A stretch of 64,000 bases of DNA from positions 2,728,001 to 2,792,000 of the forward strand of contig OZ234495.1 of assembly GCA_965153455.1 (NCBI GenBank), read 5' to 3'. Positions 62,851 through 64,000 of this stretch are shown here, in pieces; the first letter of the stretch is position 1, and each line of letters opens with the position of its first letter. The stretch is from Sphagnum compactum (taxonomy: Eukaryota; Bryophyta; Sphagnopsida; Sphagnales). The position numbers and the translations under genes are program-made. The notes beneath the pieces are model-generated. The model saw only the letters and a list, made by a program, of their open reading frames with translations, was not told the DNA's origin and made no database searches.

Positions 62851-64000
62851 AACTAATGAAGCCCTAAACCCTACACGAATGAAAGCATCTTTCACCTTTG
62901 TCACGACACTTTTGTCCTTTAATCACCCTGTAGGGCGAAACCATCATCCACGCTTGCCGTGGCTTTCAAGAAATGATCATCCTCCTCTTCCTCTTGACTC
63001 CTGACTACCTTCCTGAGAACTGACTGCCTATGATACCATCACGATGTTGATCTGCTACAACAATAATCGCTTTCTATCACAAAGTTTAATATGTTGATGA
63101 GAGTTAGTCCATCCATCCACAATTTTTAAAACCCTACCATAATATGAAATCTCTTCCCTCTAGGTAGAAGTCTTTTGCACGCGCTACGTTTGCATCCCAA
63201 TCTTCCAAAGATTCTAGTTAACAAAAGCTCCAAAGATCAAAATTTCGACCACAATCAAGGATCCTTGCGGTTGTTGGGGAAAGAAAATGAACTAAGAAAG
63301 TGTAGTAAGCCGGTGGAAGGCTACTACAAGAAAGTATTAGCTATTCACAAGGTTGAAAGTATTGGTTTCCTTTCCATTGCACAATTTTCCCCCTTCTTCT
63401 TCTTCCCTTCCACAATGTTGTCGTCCCATGTGTGAAAAACTGGACTTGGAATAATCTAGTGGAACTTGAACACTACATCATGTGTGAAGAACTAGACCCG
63501 GAACATTTTTAGTGGAACTTGAACACTACTTCATGTGTGAAAAACTGGAGCCGGAACGATTCTAGGGAAAAGCAACAACAATTTTGGGACTACAACAAAC
63601 CCTAAATTTGACATGTGCCAAAACAGAGAAAGAGACATAAGCAAGGAAGATGAAAAGGACAAAATCTCTTCCTACACGAGAACAGCGAGCAAGAAAAAGA
63701 AGAAGACTATGGAGATGTTTTTACCCTACATAAGTTGCTAAACTTGTGAACAGTAGTTAACCCGTGTGACTCACTAAGGGCACCTTCTAATGTCTCGCGC
63801 CTTCCTTGACACTTTTGTCTTTGAAACTCTTTAAACCTAAAAAACATTTGCCACTTTCTCTTTCCTTTTGTCTTCTTTCGCACGTTTTTGTCATTGAGTG
63901 CATTTCAGAGAAGAAGCAAAGCACAAAGATAGAGACATAGAAAGAAAGAAAGAGGAGAACGATGTGGGCGGGTTTCTCCCTTGTGCGGAGCAAGGGAAGA
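62851..64000. other. Window end, no gene recognised
   Basis: Near 63430-63560 a short motif (ATGTGTGAA then AACTGGA or AACTAGA and GGAACnTTnTAG) repeats three times at about 50-60 bp spacing. No coding region is supported to the window edge. Confidence 0.45.

Overview
This is a nuclear window from a land plant. All protein genes are split by GT-AG introns. Gene density is very low: five intact or near-intact protein genes, one unidentified ORF, and a few gene relics. The intergenic DNA is AT-rich and full of microsatellites, minisatellites, telomere-like AAACCCTA motifs and short non-autonomous transposons. The gene content (a divergent EIN2, a kinase family with GDYE in place of DFG, degraded PPR fragments with wording I associate with seed-free plants) suggests a fern or another seed-free vascular plant. 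That placement is inference; I could not run a search.

Layout. 0.7-4.3 kb (minus): a four-exon Golgi-type glycosyltransferase of the DUF604/Fringe-like family, with minisatellites in two introns. 4.3-21 kb: mostly repeats, including a fold-back element near 8.8-9.1 kb, a 93-96 bp satellite at 11.9-12.3 kb, a MITE-like element at 17.1 kb, a 98 bp mini-CACTA element at 18.5 kb and an unidentified ORF at 19.0 kb. 21.2-25.5 kb (minus): a protein of about 1135 residues or more, with about 23 tandem TPR units fused to a non-RD receptor-like kinase domain and no membrane segment. This is the most unusual gene here.

28.2-29.8 kb: a pyrimidine-rich duplication, a 471 bp transposon-like element with perfect 12 bp ends and a 3 bp target duplication, and a strong microRNA-precursor-like hairpin. 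33.9-37.1 kb is a graveyard: a relic of a kinase-gene leader, a PPR fragment, a frameshifted UDP-glucuronate 4-epimerase copy and a solo LTR. 37.3-39.4 kb (plus): an intronless-coding TKL-type kinase with a 268 bp tandem duplication in its leader.

40.9-46.8 kb (minus): a complete seven-exon EIN2, the ER-membrane hub of ethylene signalling, whose NRAMP half keeps DPGN and MPH motifs. 48.2-48.6 kb: a Harbinger-type MITE. 54.3-56.8 kb (minus): a four-exon WLM metalloprotease with two RanBP2 zinc fingers (WSS1/Spartan-like DNA-protein crosslink repair). 60.6-62.9 kb (minus): a decayed non-LTR retrotransposon with reverse transcriptase and an R2-like zinc finger. The genes belong to unrelated pathways and show no functional clustering. 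Exon limits come from splice consensus, reading-frame continuity and conserved family motifs, not from transcripts.
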